Below, one piece after another: positions 49,341-58,415 of a DNA stretch of 64,000 bases (positions within the stretch are counted from its first letter, which is position 1; every line of letters starts with the position of its first letter). A program made the translations under genes and the position numbers. This DNA is from Betaproteobacteria bacterium (GTDB lineage Bacteria; Pseudomonadota; Gammaproteobacteria; Burkholderiales; Burkholderiaceae_E): the NCBI GenBank assembly GCA_016868375.1, contig VGHA01000001.1:22686-86685 (forward strand), given 5' to 3'. The notes under the pieces were generated by a model. It made no database searches and was not told the origin of the DNA. It saw only the letters and a list, made by a program, of their open reading frames with translations.

Positions 49341-51038
49341 CTACTTGGCGGGACCCCTCGCCCCAGCCTTGGATTCCATCAGCGTGATTCGCGACAGCCA
49401 GATCACCGGCGCAAGACCCACCAGCACGATCAGCAGCGAGGGCCAGGCCGCTTCAGCAAGCCTTTCGTCAGCGGCGAAATGGTAGGCCACCACAGCGAGC
49501 GTGTCGAAGTTGAACGGCCTGAGCACAAGCGTGGCCGGCAACTCTTTGACTGAATCCACAAACACCAGGAGCGCAGCCACCGCAAGCGTACGCCGCATGA
49601 GCGGCCAATGAACTTCACGCAGGACACCCCATAGGTTTCGACCCAGGCTGCGTGCACTCTGATCCATTGACGGACTGATCCGCCTGAGACCCGCATCAAT
49701 TCCCTGAAAGCCCACTGGGAAAAACCTGACCGTGTAAGCGTAGAAAACCACGCCGAGCCCGCCCGCAATCAGCGGCGCCTCGAACCCGAACCGCTCACCG
49801 CTCCAGTTCAACAAGCCCGTGGCAAAGCTGGCGAGCGCAAGCAGTCCCACCCCCAACACCAATCCAGGAATCGCGTAGCCGGTATTGGCCAGACCCAAGG
49901 CCAATTTGATCGCACGGCCACCAAACACCCGCAACGCGTAAGCGCCCATCAATGCGAGCGGTATGACGAGCCCCACGCTGCCAAGCCCCAACACAGCGGT
50001 ATTGAAGGCCCACTCGACCAGGCGCGTATCGAGTCCAGATTCGACCGACAAGCCGCCGACCGCAAGAATGACAGCGGGAAACACAAAGCCAAACAGGCCG
50101 GGCAGCGCGCAGGCAACACTCGCCACCCAGGCCGCAGCGCCCCTCAGTACCAAGCGCTCGGGCGGTCGGGTTGAGCGCGCATGGAACTGCATCCGGCCGC
50201 GCTGCACCCGTTCAAGCCACACCAAGGTCATCACGGCAAGCAACAGCACCAACGCGAGTTGCGCCGCGCCAGATCGATCCCCCAATGACTGCCAGGCTCG
50301 AAAGATGCCCGCCGTGAAAGTATCCACGGCAAAGTAGCTGACAGTGCCGAAATCGGCCAGTGTTTCCATGGTGGCCAGCGCAACGCCGGCAGCAACGGCA
50401 GGCCTGGCAACCGGCCAGGTGACCCGCCACCACACCCGCGTCGGCCCAAGCCCCAAGGATCGGGCCGCCTCTGCCAGCGATTCACTACGCTCGGCAAAGG
50501 CCGTTCTCGCGAGCAGGTACACGTAGGGATACAGCGCAAGTCCCAGGCAGAGCGCCGCCGAGGGCCAGCTATGGACCTCGGGAAACCAGTAGTCGCCGAT
50601 TTCCCATCCGGTCCAGCGCCGCAAGGATGACTGCACCACACCAGAAGGCGCCAGAAAATCGGTGTAGGCGTATGCCATGACAAAGGCGGGCATGGCCATC
50701 GGTAGCACCAGCATCCAGGCCAGGAATCGCCGCCCGGGAAACTCCCAGGCCGCGATCATCCATGCGGCCCCTACCCCGAGACCGAGCACCAGGACGACCA
50801 CGGCCATCGCGAGCAGCAGCGTGGTCGCCGCGTAGCGCGGCAGCACGGTGAGCGTAAGATGCGACAGCGTTGCACTGCTGTCCAAAAATCCCGCCACCGC
50901 CAGCACGGCAAGCGCCAGGGCTGGAGCAGCCAGCGCAAGCGCGACGCCAACGGCGGCAGCGGTTGCCGGCAGTCGCGACGACGCGGCAGGCTTTGGTCCT
51001 GACCCTGCAGAGAACACCAGGCGTTTCCCGCGATACAC
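49341..51038 (-). CDS. Iron ABC transporter permease (FbpB-like, two permease domains)
   Basis: 565 aa; AYTDFLAPSGVVQSSLRRWTGWEIGDYWFPEVHSWPSAALCLGLALYPYVYLLARTAFAERSESLAEAARSLGLGPTRVWWRVTWPVARPAVAAGVALATMETLADFGTVSYFAVDTFTAGIFRAW; GTG start. Confidence 0.92.
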   Translation of the reverse strand: MYRGKRLVFSAGSGPKPAASSRLPATAAAVGVALALAAPALALAVLAVAGFLDSSATLSHLTLTVLPRYAATTLLLAMAVVVLVLGLGVGAAWMIAAWEFPGRRFLAWMLVLPMAMPAFVMAYAYTDFLAPSGVVQSSLRRWTGWEIGDYWFPEVHSWPSAALCLGLALYPYVYLLARTAFAERSESLAEAARSLGLGPTRVWWRVTWPVARPAVAAGVALATMETLADFGTVSYFAVDTFTAGIFRAWQSLGDRSGAAQLALVLLLAVMTLVWLERVQRGRMQFHARSTRPPERLVLRGAAAWVASVACALPGLFGFVFPAVILAVGGLSVESGLDTRLVEWAFNTAVLGLGSVGLVIPLALMGAYALRVFGGRAIKLALGLANTGYAIPGLVLGVGLLALASFATGLLNWSGERFGFEAPLIAGGLGVVFYAYTVRFFPVGFQGIDAGLRRISPSMDQSARSLGRNLWGVLREVHWPLMRRTLAVAALLVFVDSVKELPATLVLRPFNFDTLAVVAYHFAADERLAEAAWPSLLIVLVGLAPVIWLSRITLMESKAGARGPAK

Positions 51039-51047
51039 TAGTTAAAC

Positions 51048-51066
51048 GAGAATTATATGTATTCGC
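51048..51066. promoter_or_regulatory. Candidate Fur-box-like site between divergent iron ABC transporter genes
   Basis: GAGAATTATATGTATTCGC matches 12 of 19 positions of GATAATGATAATCATTATC by hand alignment. Confidence 0.4.
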
Positions 51067-52187
51067 AATACGCCATGGCCTTGCCAACCCCCGCCACGCT
51101 GCAGGTCGATGATCTGTCGGTCGTATTTTCACGCGACGGTCGCCGCCAACGCGTCCTGAACGGGCTCAGCTTTTCGCTTGCGCAGGGCGAAATCGGCTGC
51201 CTGCTGGGTGCCTCAGGTTGCGGCAAGTCCACCGCGCTGCGCGTGATCGCCGGATTTGTTCGACCCGAGCGGGGAGCGGTCGCCATTGGTGGGCGCTCCA
51301 TGCTTGGCGCCAACCTCTGGGTGCCACCCGAAGCGCGCGGAACAGGGGTTGTGTTTCAGGACTACGCGCTATTTCCGCACCTCGATATTGAATCAAACAT
51401 TGGGTTCGGGCTGAAGGGTCGTACCGCATCGGAGCGCGCGGCGCGGGTCACAGAGATGCTCAGGCTGGTTGGCCTCGACGGCATGAACCAGCGGTTCCCC
51501 CATGAGCTATCGGGCGGGCAGCAGCAGCGCGTGGCACTTGCCCGCGCGCTGGCGCCCGCCCCTGCACTGCTCCTTCTGGACGAACCTTTCTCGAGCCTGG
51601 ACCCTGAGCTTCGCGAGCGCCTTGCGCTCGAATTGCGCGAGATCCTCAAGGCCGCCGCTATCACCACGCTTCTCGTCACCCACGATCAGTACGAGGCGTT
51701 CGCGATGGCCGATAGCGTGGGCGTCATGGCCGATGGCCGTATTGCACAGTGGGACACCCCATATCGCCTTTACCACCAGCCGGTGTCGCGCGAGGTGGCC
51801 GATTTTGTCGGACACGGCGCCTTCCTGCCCGGTCGCGTTCGCGAGGCCGACGGCAACGCCCAAATCGAGATCGAACTGGGCACGCTGCCGATTCTGGCCC
51901 GCACCGACCAGGCGATCGCCTCGGCAATGGCTGCGCCTACCGGCGAGGTCACCGTGCTGCTTCGTCCCGACGACGTGGTGCACGATGATGCAAGCCCGGT
52001 GCAGGCGCAGGTGGTGCGTAAAGCGTTTCGCGGTGCCCAGTTTCTGTACACGCTGAAGCTGCCCAGCGGCGCAACCCTGCTGGCACTGGTGCCCAGTCAC
52101 CACGACCATCCCGTTGGCGAGCAGATCGGAATTCGATTCGCGGCCGACCACATCGTCACCTTTGAGTCGCGAAACGACACGCCATGA
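51057..52187 (+). CDS. ABC transporter ATP-binding protein (FbpC-like); start may be ATG at 51075
   Basis: Walker A GASGCGKST, signature LSGGQQQRVALARAL, Walker B LLLLDEPFSSLD; C-terminal TOBE-like region. Confidence 0.94.
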   Translation: MYSQYAMALPTPATLQVDDLSVVFSRDGRRQRVLNGLSFSLAQGEIGCLLGASGCGKSTALRVIAGFVRPERGAVAIGGRSMLGANLWVPPEARGTGVVFQDYALFPHLDIESNIGFGLKGRTASERAARVTEMLRLVGLDGMNQRFPHELSGGQQQRVALARALAPAPALLLLDEPFSSLDPELRERLALELREILKAAAITTLLVTHDQYEAFAMADSVGVMADGRIAQWDTPYRLYHQPVSREVADFVGHGAFLPGRVREADGNAQIEIELGTLPILARTDQAIASAMAAPTGEVTVLLRPDDVVHDDASPVQAQVVRKAFRGAQFLYTLKLPSGATLLALVPSHHDHPVGEQIGIRFAADHIVTFESRNDTP

Positions 52188-53059
52188 CACACGCCCCGTT
52201 TCACCGTCCGCGCAGACCGAGCACTGTTTATCGCTGCAAGCGATCAGGCTTTGCTGCAATCACCCGGGCACTGATCATCGGCTCCGCCCTGGGGGGCGCC
52301 ATCACGGCGGTGGCAGCCACGACGGCAGTCGGGTCAGTCACCCGCGATGCTGCCAGCGGCATTGATTGGGTAGTACTGGAGGGATTTTCGATCGCCAGAA
52401 CAGAGACCACGATTGGTCAATTCCGGCGGTTCGCAGCAGCAACCGGAACGGTGACACAGGCTGAGCGCGAGGGGGGTGGCTCGGTGTATGAGGCCGGCTG
52501 GACGCAAAAACGGGGATGGGTCTGGTCCACACCCTATGGCCCGCAGTACCGCGCGGGCGACGATGAACCGGCTGCCCATGTCGCCTATGACGAAGCACAG
52601 GCCTTCTGCCGCTGGGCCGGGGGACAGTTGCCCACCGACTCGCAATGGAAGGCAGCGGCTTATCGCGAACAACGGCCATCGCCACCAGGACCTTTTCTTA
52701 CCGGTCGCACCTATCCGTTTCCAACCGGCGACTCGCCCGCTGGCGCACAGTGTCTGGACGATTGCGGCCCGCAGTCGGCCAGGCGGTCGGTTCAACACGG
52801 CGCTGCACTGTCACGGGGGCTCGGTCATGCGCCTGCCGGCCAGACGGCAGCCGGCGTCAACGGCCTTCATGACATGGGTGCCAACCTGTGGGAATGGGTG
52901 GATGACCCACCTGGTCAGCGTGGCAACGCCGAGCGTCTGACCCGAGGCGGGTCATGGTGGTATGGCAGCGGACCGATGCGGGAAGAACACCGCCAAAGCA
53001 AACCCGGCAACACCACCGTTGTCTATATCGGCTTTCGCTGCGTCAAACCATCGCGTTAG
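52184..53059 (+). CDS. SUMF1/formylglycine-generating-enzyme-like domain protein, N-terminal TM
   Basis: SIARTETTIGQFRRFAAATG...EPAAHVAYDEAQAFCRWAGGQLPTDSQWKAAAY...DMGANLWEWVDDPP...RLTRGGSWWYG...VYIGFRCVK. Confidence 0.88.
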   Translation: MTHAPFHRPRRPSTVYRCKRSGFAAITRALIIGSALGGAITAVAATTAVGSVTRDAASGIDWVVLEGFSIARTETTIGQFRRFAAATGTVTQAEREGGGSVYEAGWTQKRGWVWSTPYGPQYRAGDDEPAAHVAYDEAQAFCRWAGGQLPTDSQWKAAAYREQRPSPPGPFLTGRTYPFPTGDSPAGAQCLDDCGPQSARRSVQHGAALSRGLGHAPAGQTAAGVNGLHDMGANLWEWVDDPPGQRGNAERLTRGGSWWYGSGPMREEHRQSKPGNTTVVYIGFRCVKPSR

Positions 53060-54414
53060 GCAGCGCGGGGGCCACGCTCGTCCAGCGCTGGATGCAGGGG
53101 CTGCACCGCTGCAACGAATGCCCAGGCGCCCGCCAGCGACACCAGCGCAAGCACAGTAAACCCAAGCCGGTAATCGCCCATCAGGTCAGCCAGCACACCC
53201 GCCACCAGCGGACCTGCCACCTGCCCGATCGCCACCACCACGGACGACATGCCGAGGATCGTGCCGATCGCCCGGCGACCGAAGTAGTCGGCGCGAATGG
53301 CCTGCATGAACGGGCCCCGGACACCCCACGCCGCACCGTGTAGAACGGCAAACGCCACCAGCATCGCGGTGCCGCTGGCGTAGGTAAGCATCAGCAGACC
53401 TAAAAAATGCCCCAGCATCGCCAACGCCGCTATCCGCCGCTTGATGAACCGATCGCCGATCCAGATACCCAGCAGAACCCCGCCAATCTGCGCCAGCGTC
53501 ATGATCATGATGATCAGCGAAGCGGCATTGACCGAGTAGCCCAGCCCTTCCTTCATGTGCGTGATCGCATGAACATTCACGGCACCAACCACCAGCAGCG
53601 CAGCGCCATGCCCGAGCGCAAGCAACCAGAACGCGCGCGTTCGCATCGCCTCATGGAGCGTAAAGCCGCGCCGCGCTTCGTCGGCCGCACTAAGCGCCAG
53701 CGTGTCGGCGGGCGATCTCGCCAGGGCCCGCTCGGCCTCGGCCACCTGGGGCCCAGACACGGCGCGCGATGCCGCGGGCTCAGATCCGGCGTAAGGCAAA
53801 GCCTGAGCAGCATTGGGGGCGATCCCATCGACATACTCGCCCGCCTGCTGCGGCCGTCCTCGAAACACCGAACCAAGCGGCCATCCCACCAGCAATACCA
53901 GACAGCCGGAAGCGATCGCGGTGGCGCGCCAGCCAAACGCCTGCATGAACGCCGCGACCACCGGGACCAGAATTCCACCAAAGCCCACACCCAGGCCAAC
54001 CGCAGACAGGGCACGAGCCCGGTACCGTTCGAACCAGTGGATGATTGCCACGTTGATCGCGAGATAGCCGCATAGCGTCATGCCGACCGAACACAGGGCA
54101 ATGGCTGCGTAGAACCCGATGATCGAGTCGACCATTCCTAACGCGATCAACCCCAGAGCGAACAACAACACCCCGGCGCGAATCACCGGGCTTTCGCCGA
54201 AACGATCCACCAGCCAGCCCACCAGCGGGCCAATGATCGCTGTTTCGAGCGACATCATTGCCGCCCCACCCGACAGTGCGGTCTTGCTCCAGTCGCGCTC
54301 ATCGGACAGCACCGCCACATAGGCGCCGAAAGACTGCTGCATCAAGCCGCCCTGCAGCACCTGGAGAGCTGCGCCCGCTCCAACGAGTCGCCAGCCGTGG
54401 AAGATCTTCATCAA
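53056..54414 (-). CDS. MFS transporter (oxalate/formate antiporter-like)
   Basis: 452 aa, about 12 TM; FHGWRLVGAGAALQVLQGGLMQQSFGAYVAVL...GPLVGWLVDRFGESPVIRAGVLLFALGLIALG. Confidence 0.88.
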   Translation of the reverse strand: MMKIFHGWRLVGAGAALQVLQGGLMQQSFGAYVAVLSDERDWSKTALSGGAAMMSLETAIIGPLVGWLVDRFGESPVIRAGVLLFALGLIALGMVDSIIGFYAAIALCSVGMTLCGYLAINVAIIHWFERYRARALSAVGLGVGFGGILVPVVAAFMQAFGWRATAIASGCLVLLVGWPLGSVFRGRPQQAGEYVDGIAPNAAQALPYAGSEPAASRAVSGPQVAEAERALARSPADTLALSAADEARRGFTLHEAMRTRAFWLLALGHGAALLVVGAVNVHAITHMKEGLGYSVNAASLIIMIMTLAQIGGVLLGIWIGDRFIKRRIAALAMLGHFLGLLMLTYASGTAMLVAFAVLHGAAWGVRGPFMQAIRADYFGRRAIGTILGMSSVVVAIGQVAGPLVAGVLADLMGDYRLGFTVLALVSLAGAWAFVAAVQPLHPALDERGPRAA

Positions 54415-54420
54415 AGTTGG

Positions 54421-55647
54421 TTAGCGAATGCTCATTGAATTGAGTGCCAAACCGATCCGGGCAATGCCCTGATGGATCTGCGCTGGTGAAGGCGTTGAGA
54501 ACGACAGCCGAAGCGTGGTCGGGTCGACCTGATCGGCGTAGTAGATATCGCCGGCAACGAAGGTCACTTTCTCTTCGATCGCCTGCTTGAGCAGATCGCG
54601 CGCGCTGGCGCCGCTGAGAATCCGACCCCACATGAACATTCCACCCTCAGGCACGCCCACCTCGATACGACCCGTAAGGTGAGTCTGGATGGCCTCTCGC
54701 ATGGCCTGCGCACGCTCGCGATAGGCCTGCAGAATGACCGGAAGATGCGCGCGCAGTCGGCCTGCCGCCAGATAACGGGCGACTGTCATCTGCGTAAATC
54801 CAGGGTTGGAAAGGTCATCGAGCTGCTTGGCTATTAGGCAGGCACGCCGGACAGCCGGTGCGGCGATCAGCCAGCCCGTGCGAAGACCCGGCGCGATCAC
54901 CTTGGAGAAACTTCCCAGGTGAACGACCCAGTCGCGCGCGCCCGGAACGCGATCAACCAGACTGGTCAGATGCGGCTGCGGCTCGCCCTCAAAGCGCAAC
55001 CGCCCGTAAGGGTCATCCTCCACGACAACCACACCATATTGCACCGCCAGTTCGAGCAGCCGCAGCCGCCTCGACAGTGGCATGGTCGCACCGCTGGGAT
55101 TGGCAAACGTAGGCACTACATACAGGAGCTTGGGCCGGGGCAAGCGGCCTGACGCGGCGTCACGCAGAAGCGATTCCAGCTCGTCGACATCCAGCCCCTG
55201 GTGGTCCACTCCAACGGTCTGTGTTGTCACGCCTGCGATTTTCAGCAGCCTGAGGGGCCCCGTGTAGGTCGGCCGTTCAACCAGCGCAGCGTCGCCAGGA
55301 CGCAGCAGCGTACGAACCAGCAGATCAAACCCCTGCTGCGACCCCGCAGTCACCAGAATGTCGTCGACTTCACAGCGGGTGCCTGCCTCGGCCATCCAAC
55401 CGGTGATGGCCTCGCGAAGTGCGGGCAGTCCATCGGTCGGGCCGTACTGAAGGCAGGCGGTCGGGCTTGCTGACAGCGCCTCGTCCGCGGAGGCACGCAA
55501 GCCCTCGCGGTCAAACAGTTCAGGTCCTGGATACCCCCCCGCCAGCGAGATCATTCCAGGAATGCTCATCAGCTTCGCGAGTTCGCGAATCAGCGATTCG
55601 CCGATGGTTCGATAGACGGGAAGAAGATAGGCGTCGGGTGTATTCAT
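54421..55647 (-). CDS. PLP-dependent aminotransferase family protein (2-aminoadipate transaminase-like)
   Basis: ISLAGGYPGPELFDREGLRASADEALSASPTACLQYGPTDGLPALREAITGWM...GSFSKVIAPGLRTGWLIAAP. Confidence 0.92.
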   Translation of the reverse strand: MNTPDAYLLPVYRTIGESLIRELAKLMSIPGMISLAGGYPGPELFDREGLRASADEALSASPTACLQYGPTDGLPALREAITGWMAEAGTRCEVDDILVTAGSQQGFDLLVRTLLRPGDAALVERPTYTGPLRLLKIAGVTTQTVGVDHQGLDVDELESLLRDAASGRLPRPKLLYVVPTFANPSGATMPLSRRLRLLELAVQYGVVVVEDDPYGRLRFEGEPQPHLTSLVDRVPGARDWVVHLGSFSKVIAPGLRTGWLIAAPAVRRACLIAKQLDDLSNPGFTQMTVARYLAAGRLRAHLPVILQAYRERAQAMREAIQTHLTGRIEVGVPEGGMFMWGRILSGASARDLLKQAIEEKVTFVAGDIYYADQVDPTTLRLSFSTPSPAQIHQGIARIGLALNSMSIR

Positions 55648-55650
55648 GGA

Positions 55651-56556
55651 TCAACGGCGAGACTCGCGCTCGCGGTGAAGCAGGTAGAGACCTGCGCCGA
55701 TCAGCAACGCAATCCCGGTCCAGCCAGTAAGGTTAGGCAAATCTCCCCACACCACCCAGCCGATCACCAGCGCAATCGGCAGACCGCTGTAACGAAACGG
55801 CGCCACCACTGACAGCTCGCCAATCCGGGTACTGCGGATCACGAAAAAATAACCGCCTGTGAGGAACAGTGAGGCGGCTGCCAACAGCAGGATCGCACGC
55901 AGATCAAGGGGATGCCACGATGCGTTAAGGCAGAAAGCGCCCGAGACAACGGTGATGGTGAGCGCGGTGGCCAGTGTGATTACCAGCGATGGCACGCCGT
56001 GCGCAATTCGCCGGGTGACCAGATCTCGGATCGAATGCATCAAGGTGGCAAACAGGCAAAGCAGCGCGTACACATTGAGACCGTCGCCCGAGGGTTGCAC
56101 CAGCAACAGGACACCCCCAAAACCAACCAGGATCGCGCCCCACCGGAGCCCGTCCACACGTTCGCGCAGCACCAGCACAGCAAGGGCCGTGACCATCAAC
56201 GGTGACGCCATGTTGATCGCAATGGCGTCGCCAAGGGGCATGTGCAACAGCGACAGCAGGTAAGTGAATGTTGCCAGGCAGTCAATCATGCCTCGAATGA
56301 TGACCGGAGGACAAAAGTGCGCACGCGACTGAACGCTGACCGACGTCAGACGGAGCGCTATCGCGATCCAGATCGACGAGAACACGCCGCGTACAAAAAT
56401 CGTCTGCCACAGCGGAATGTCGGATCCAAGCGCCTTGATGAGCGCGTCGTTGATGACAAAGCAGGCAAGCGATACCACCATAAACAGGATACCGAGCCGG
56501 TTCGCGGCGTGGTCGCGCTCGGGTGGCAAGGAGGCGGATTGGGCGGGCGCTGTCAT
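55651..56556 (-). CDS. DMT family (EamA) transporter
   Basis: 301 aa, about 10 TM; LGILFMVVSLACFVINDALIKALGSDIPLWQTIFVRGVFSSIWIAIAL. Confidence 0.9.
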   Translation of the reverse strand: MTAPAQSASLPPERDHAANRLGILFMVVSLACFVINDALIKALGSDIPLWQTIFVRGVFSSIWIAIALRLTSVSVQSRAHFCPPVIIRGMIDCLATFTYLLSLLHMPLGDAIAINMASPLMVTALAVLVLRERVDGLRWGAILVGFGGVLLLVQPSGDGLNVYALLCLFATLMHSIRDLVTRRIAHGVPSLVITLATALTITVVSGAFCLNASWHPLDLRAILLLAAASLFLTGGYFFVIRSTRIGELSVVAPFRYSGLPIALVIGWVVWGDLPNLTGWTGIALLIGAGLYLLHRERESRR

Positions 56557-56560
56557 GACG

Positions 56561-56591
56561 TTTGATCATACGCGTTCTGACCATGATCAAA
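56561..56591. promoter_or_regulatory. Perfect 9-bp inverted repeat upstream of the DMT transporter gene
   Basis: TTTGATCAT (56561-56569), 13-nt spacer, ATGATCAAA (56583-56591); centre-to-centre 22 bp. Confidence 0.6.
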
Positions 56592-56691
56592 TTTCATCGA
56601 TTGATCGGTTGACACGCCCGCCTTCGAGTGCCAGCCGGGCCGCACTGACACAACGGTCGTGGGACAATCCGGGCTCAAGCGAGGTTGCCGG

Positions 56692-57252
56692 ATGGCCCTG
56701 AAATCAACAATCTGCAAAGCGGTCATCGATATCGCCGATATCGATCATGGCTACTACGCCCAGCATTCGCTCACGATCGCCTGCCACCCCAGCGAGACCG
56801 AAGAGCGGATGATGGTGCGTGTCATCGCCTTCGTACTGAACGTCCATCAGGTACAAACGCTTTGCCAGGGCGATGCAGAACTTGCATTTGGCGCAGGTCT
56901 GTCCGACCCCGACGACCCCGACCTTGGCATCGTCGACTACACCGGACGCAGGCGTGTCTGGATCGAGGTGGGTCAGCCCGACGAGCGCGCGCTTACCCGG
57001 GCCAGCAGCCGAGCCGACCGTGTCTGCGTCTACCCATTCTCAGCGGCCGTCGATATCTGGTGGTCGCAGCTGGCTCCAAAGTTGTCGCGACAGAACAAGT
57101 TGGAGGTCTGGCAACTGGCTTCTGAGAGCACGCGGCAGCTGGGCCTGCTGGCGTCCCGATCGATGACGCTGCAAGCCACAATTCAAGATGGCATGTTGAT
57201 GATCGGAAGCGGCGCTGAGCTAGTCTCCATCGAGCCACGCCGTCTGCTCTGA
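56692..57252 (+). CDS. yaeQ: YaeQ family protein
   Basis: MALKSTICKAVIDIADIDHGYYAQHSLTIACHPSETEERMMVRVIAFVLN...DPDLGIVDYTGRRRVWIEVGQPDERALTRAS. Confidence 0.94.
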   Translation: MALKSTICKAVIDIADIDHGYYAQHSLTIACHPSETEERMMVRVIAFVLNVHQVQTLCQGDAELAFGAGLSDPDDPDLGIVDYTGRRRVWIEVGQPDERALTRASSRADRVCVYPFSAAVDIWWSQLAPKLSRQNKLEVWQLASESTRQLGLLASRSMTLQATIQDGMLMIGSGAELVSIEPRRLL

Positions 57253-57298
57253 GCCCGGTTTCAGTATCATGCGCCGAACCCATGACAGGATAGTCTCC

Positions 57299-58357
57299 AT
57301 GAATCAAAACCTTCGCACGTGGCGGGTGAGCGCTTCCACCCGACTCGCCGCACAAGCCGATCACGCAGTCATTCCAAGGACGCGCCGGGCCTGCGTCACG
57401 GCGGGCCTTACCGCCGCGGCTCTGTCGCTGTTCGCACCCTCACTCGTCCACGCTCAAGACAGCTATCCGTCAAAGCCTGTCGTGATCGTCGTTCCGCAGG
57501 CTGCCGGGGGCGCCAATGACACGGTGGCGCGCGCATTTGCGCAGCGGCTTGGACCCGCAATCGGTCAGTCGGTGGTTATCGAAAACCGTACAGGTGCGGG
57601 CGGTAACGTGGGCACGGCGCATGTTGCGCGGGCGCCGAAAGATGGCTACACGCTGCTGCTAACCGCTCAAAGTGCGCAAACCATCAATCCAGCGCTCTAC
57701 CGCAACCCAGGCTTTGATCCCGTTACGGATTTCGCGCCCATCATGACGGTGGCCACGGCGCCCTATCTGCTGGTTGCCAATCCGGCATTTCCCGCAAAAA
57801 CCCTGCAAGAGTTGATCGCACTGGCCAAGCAGCGCCCTGGCAAAATTGACTACGCATCAGCCGGCAACGGCACCTTGAACCATCTGCTGGGCGTCATGCT
57901 CAACGGCGCTGCGGGCCTCCATCTTGTCCACATTCCCTATCGTGGGGCCGCTGCCGCGGCGGCGGATGTGGTCAGCGGACAAGTGCCCATCACCTTTGGA
58001 AGCTTCCCTGGCGTGATGCCCTTCGTGAAATCGGGAAAGCTGAACGTGATCGGTGTTGCCACCGAAAAGCGTACACCGCTCGCCCCCGACGTCCCCACCC
58101 TTGCCGAAAGCCTGCCCAGCTTTTCTGCGAATTCATGGTACGGCCTGTTCGCACCCGCCGGCACCCCCAAGCCGATCATCGACCGCGTGCTTAGCATTTC
58201 AACCCAGGTATTGGCTGCACCCGATCTCGCCGAGCGGCTGGCGGGTCAGGGGGCCGAGGTGTGGGCAGGCAATCCCGATCAGCTGGCAAAACTTGTTCGG
58301 GACGAACTGGTGATGTGGGCCCGAATCGTCAAGGAATCCGGGGCAACGGTCGACTAA
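57299..58357 (+). CDS. Bug/TctC family substrate-binding protein
   Basis: YPSKPVVIVVPQAAGGANDTVARAFAQRLGPAIGQSVVIENRTGAGGNVGTAHVARAPKDGYTLLL; likely start at MNQNLRTW, 57299. Confidence 0.92.
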   Translation: MNQNLRTWRVSASTRLAAQADHAVIPRTRRACVTAGLTAAALSLFAPSLVHAQDSYPSKPVVIVVPQAAGGANDTVARAFAQRLGPAIGQSVVIENRTGAGGNVGTAHVARAPKDGYTLLLTAQSAQTINPALYRNPGFDPVTDFAPIMTVATAPYLLVANPAFPAKTLQELIALAKQRPGKIDYASAGNGTLNHLLGVMLNGAAGLHLVHIPYRGAAAAAADVVSGQVPITFGSFPGVMPFVKSGKLNVIGVATEKRTPLAPDVPTLAESLPSFSANSWYGLFAPAGTPKPIIDRVLSISTQVLAAPDLAERLAGQGAEVWAGNPDQLAKLVRDELVMWARIVKESGATVD

Positions 58358-58415
58358 CTCAAGACGTAGGCGTTAAAGCGCCAGCCTCCCATTCCCCATC
58401 CGGAGAACAACTGCA

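Noticed and set aside
51507-52259. 250-aa minus-strand ORF antisense to the ABC ATPase
   Set aside because: The plus-strand ATPase has Walker A/B and signature motifs; the antisense frame has none.
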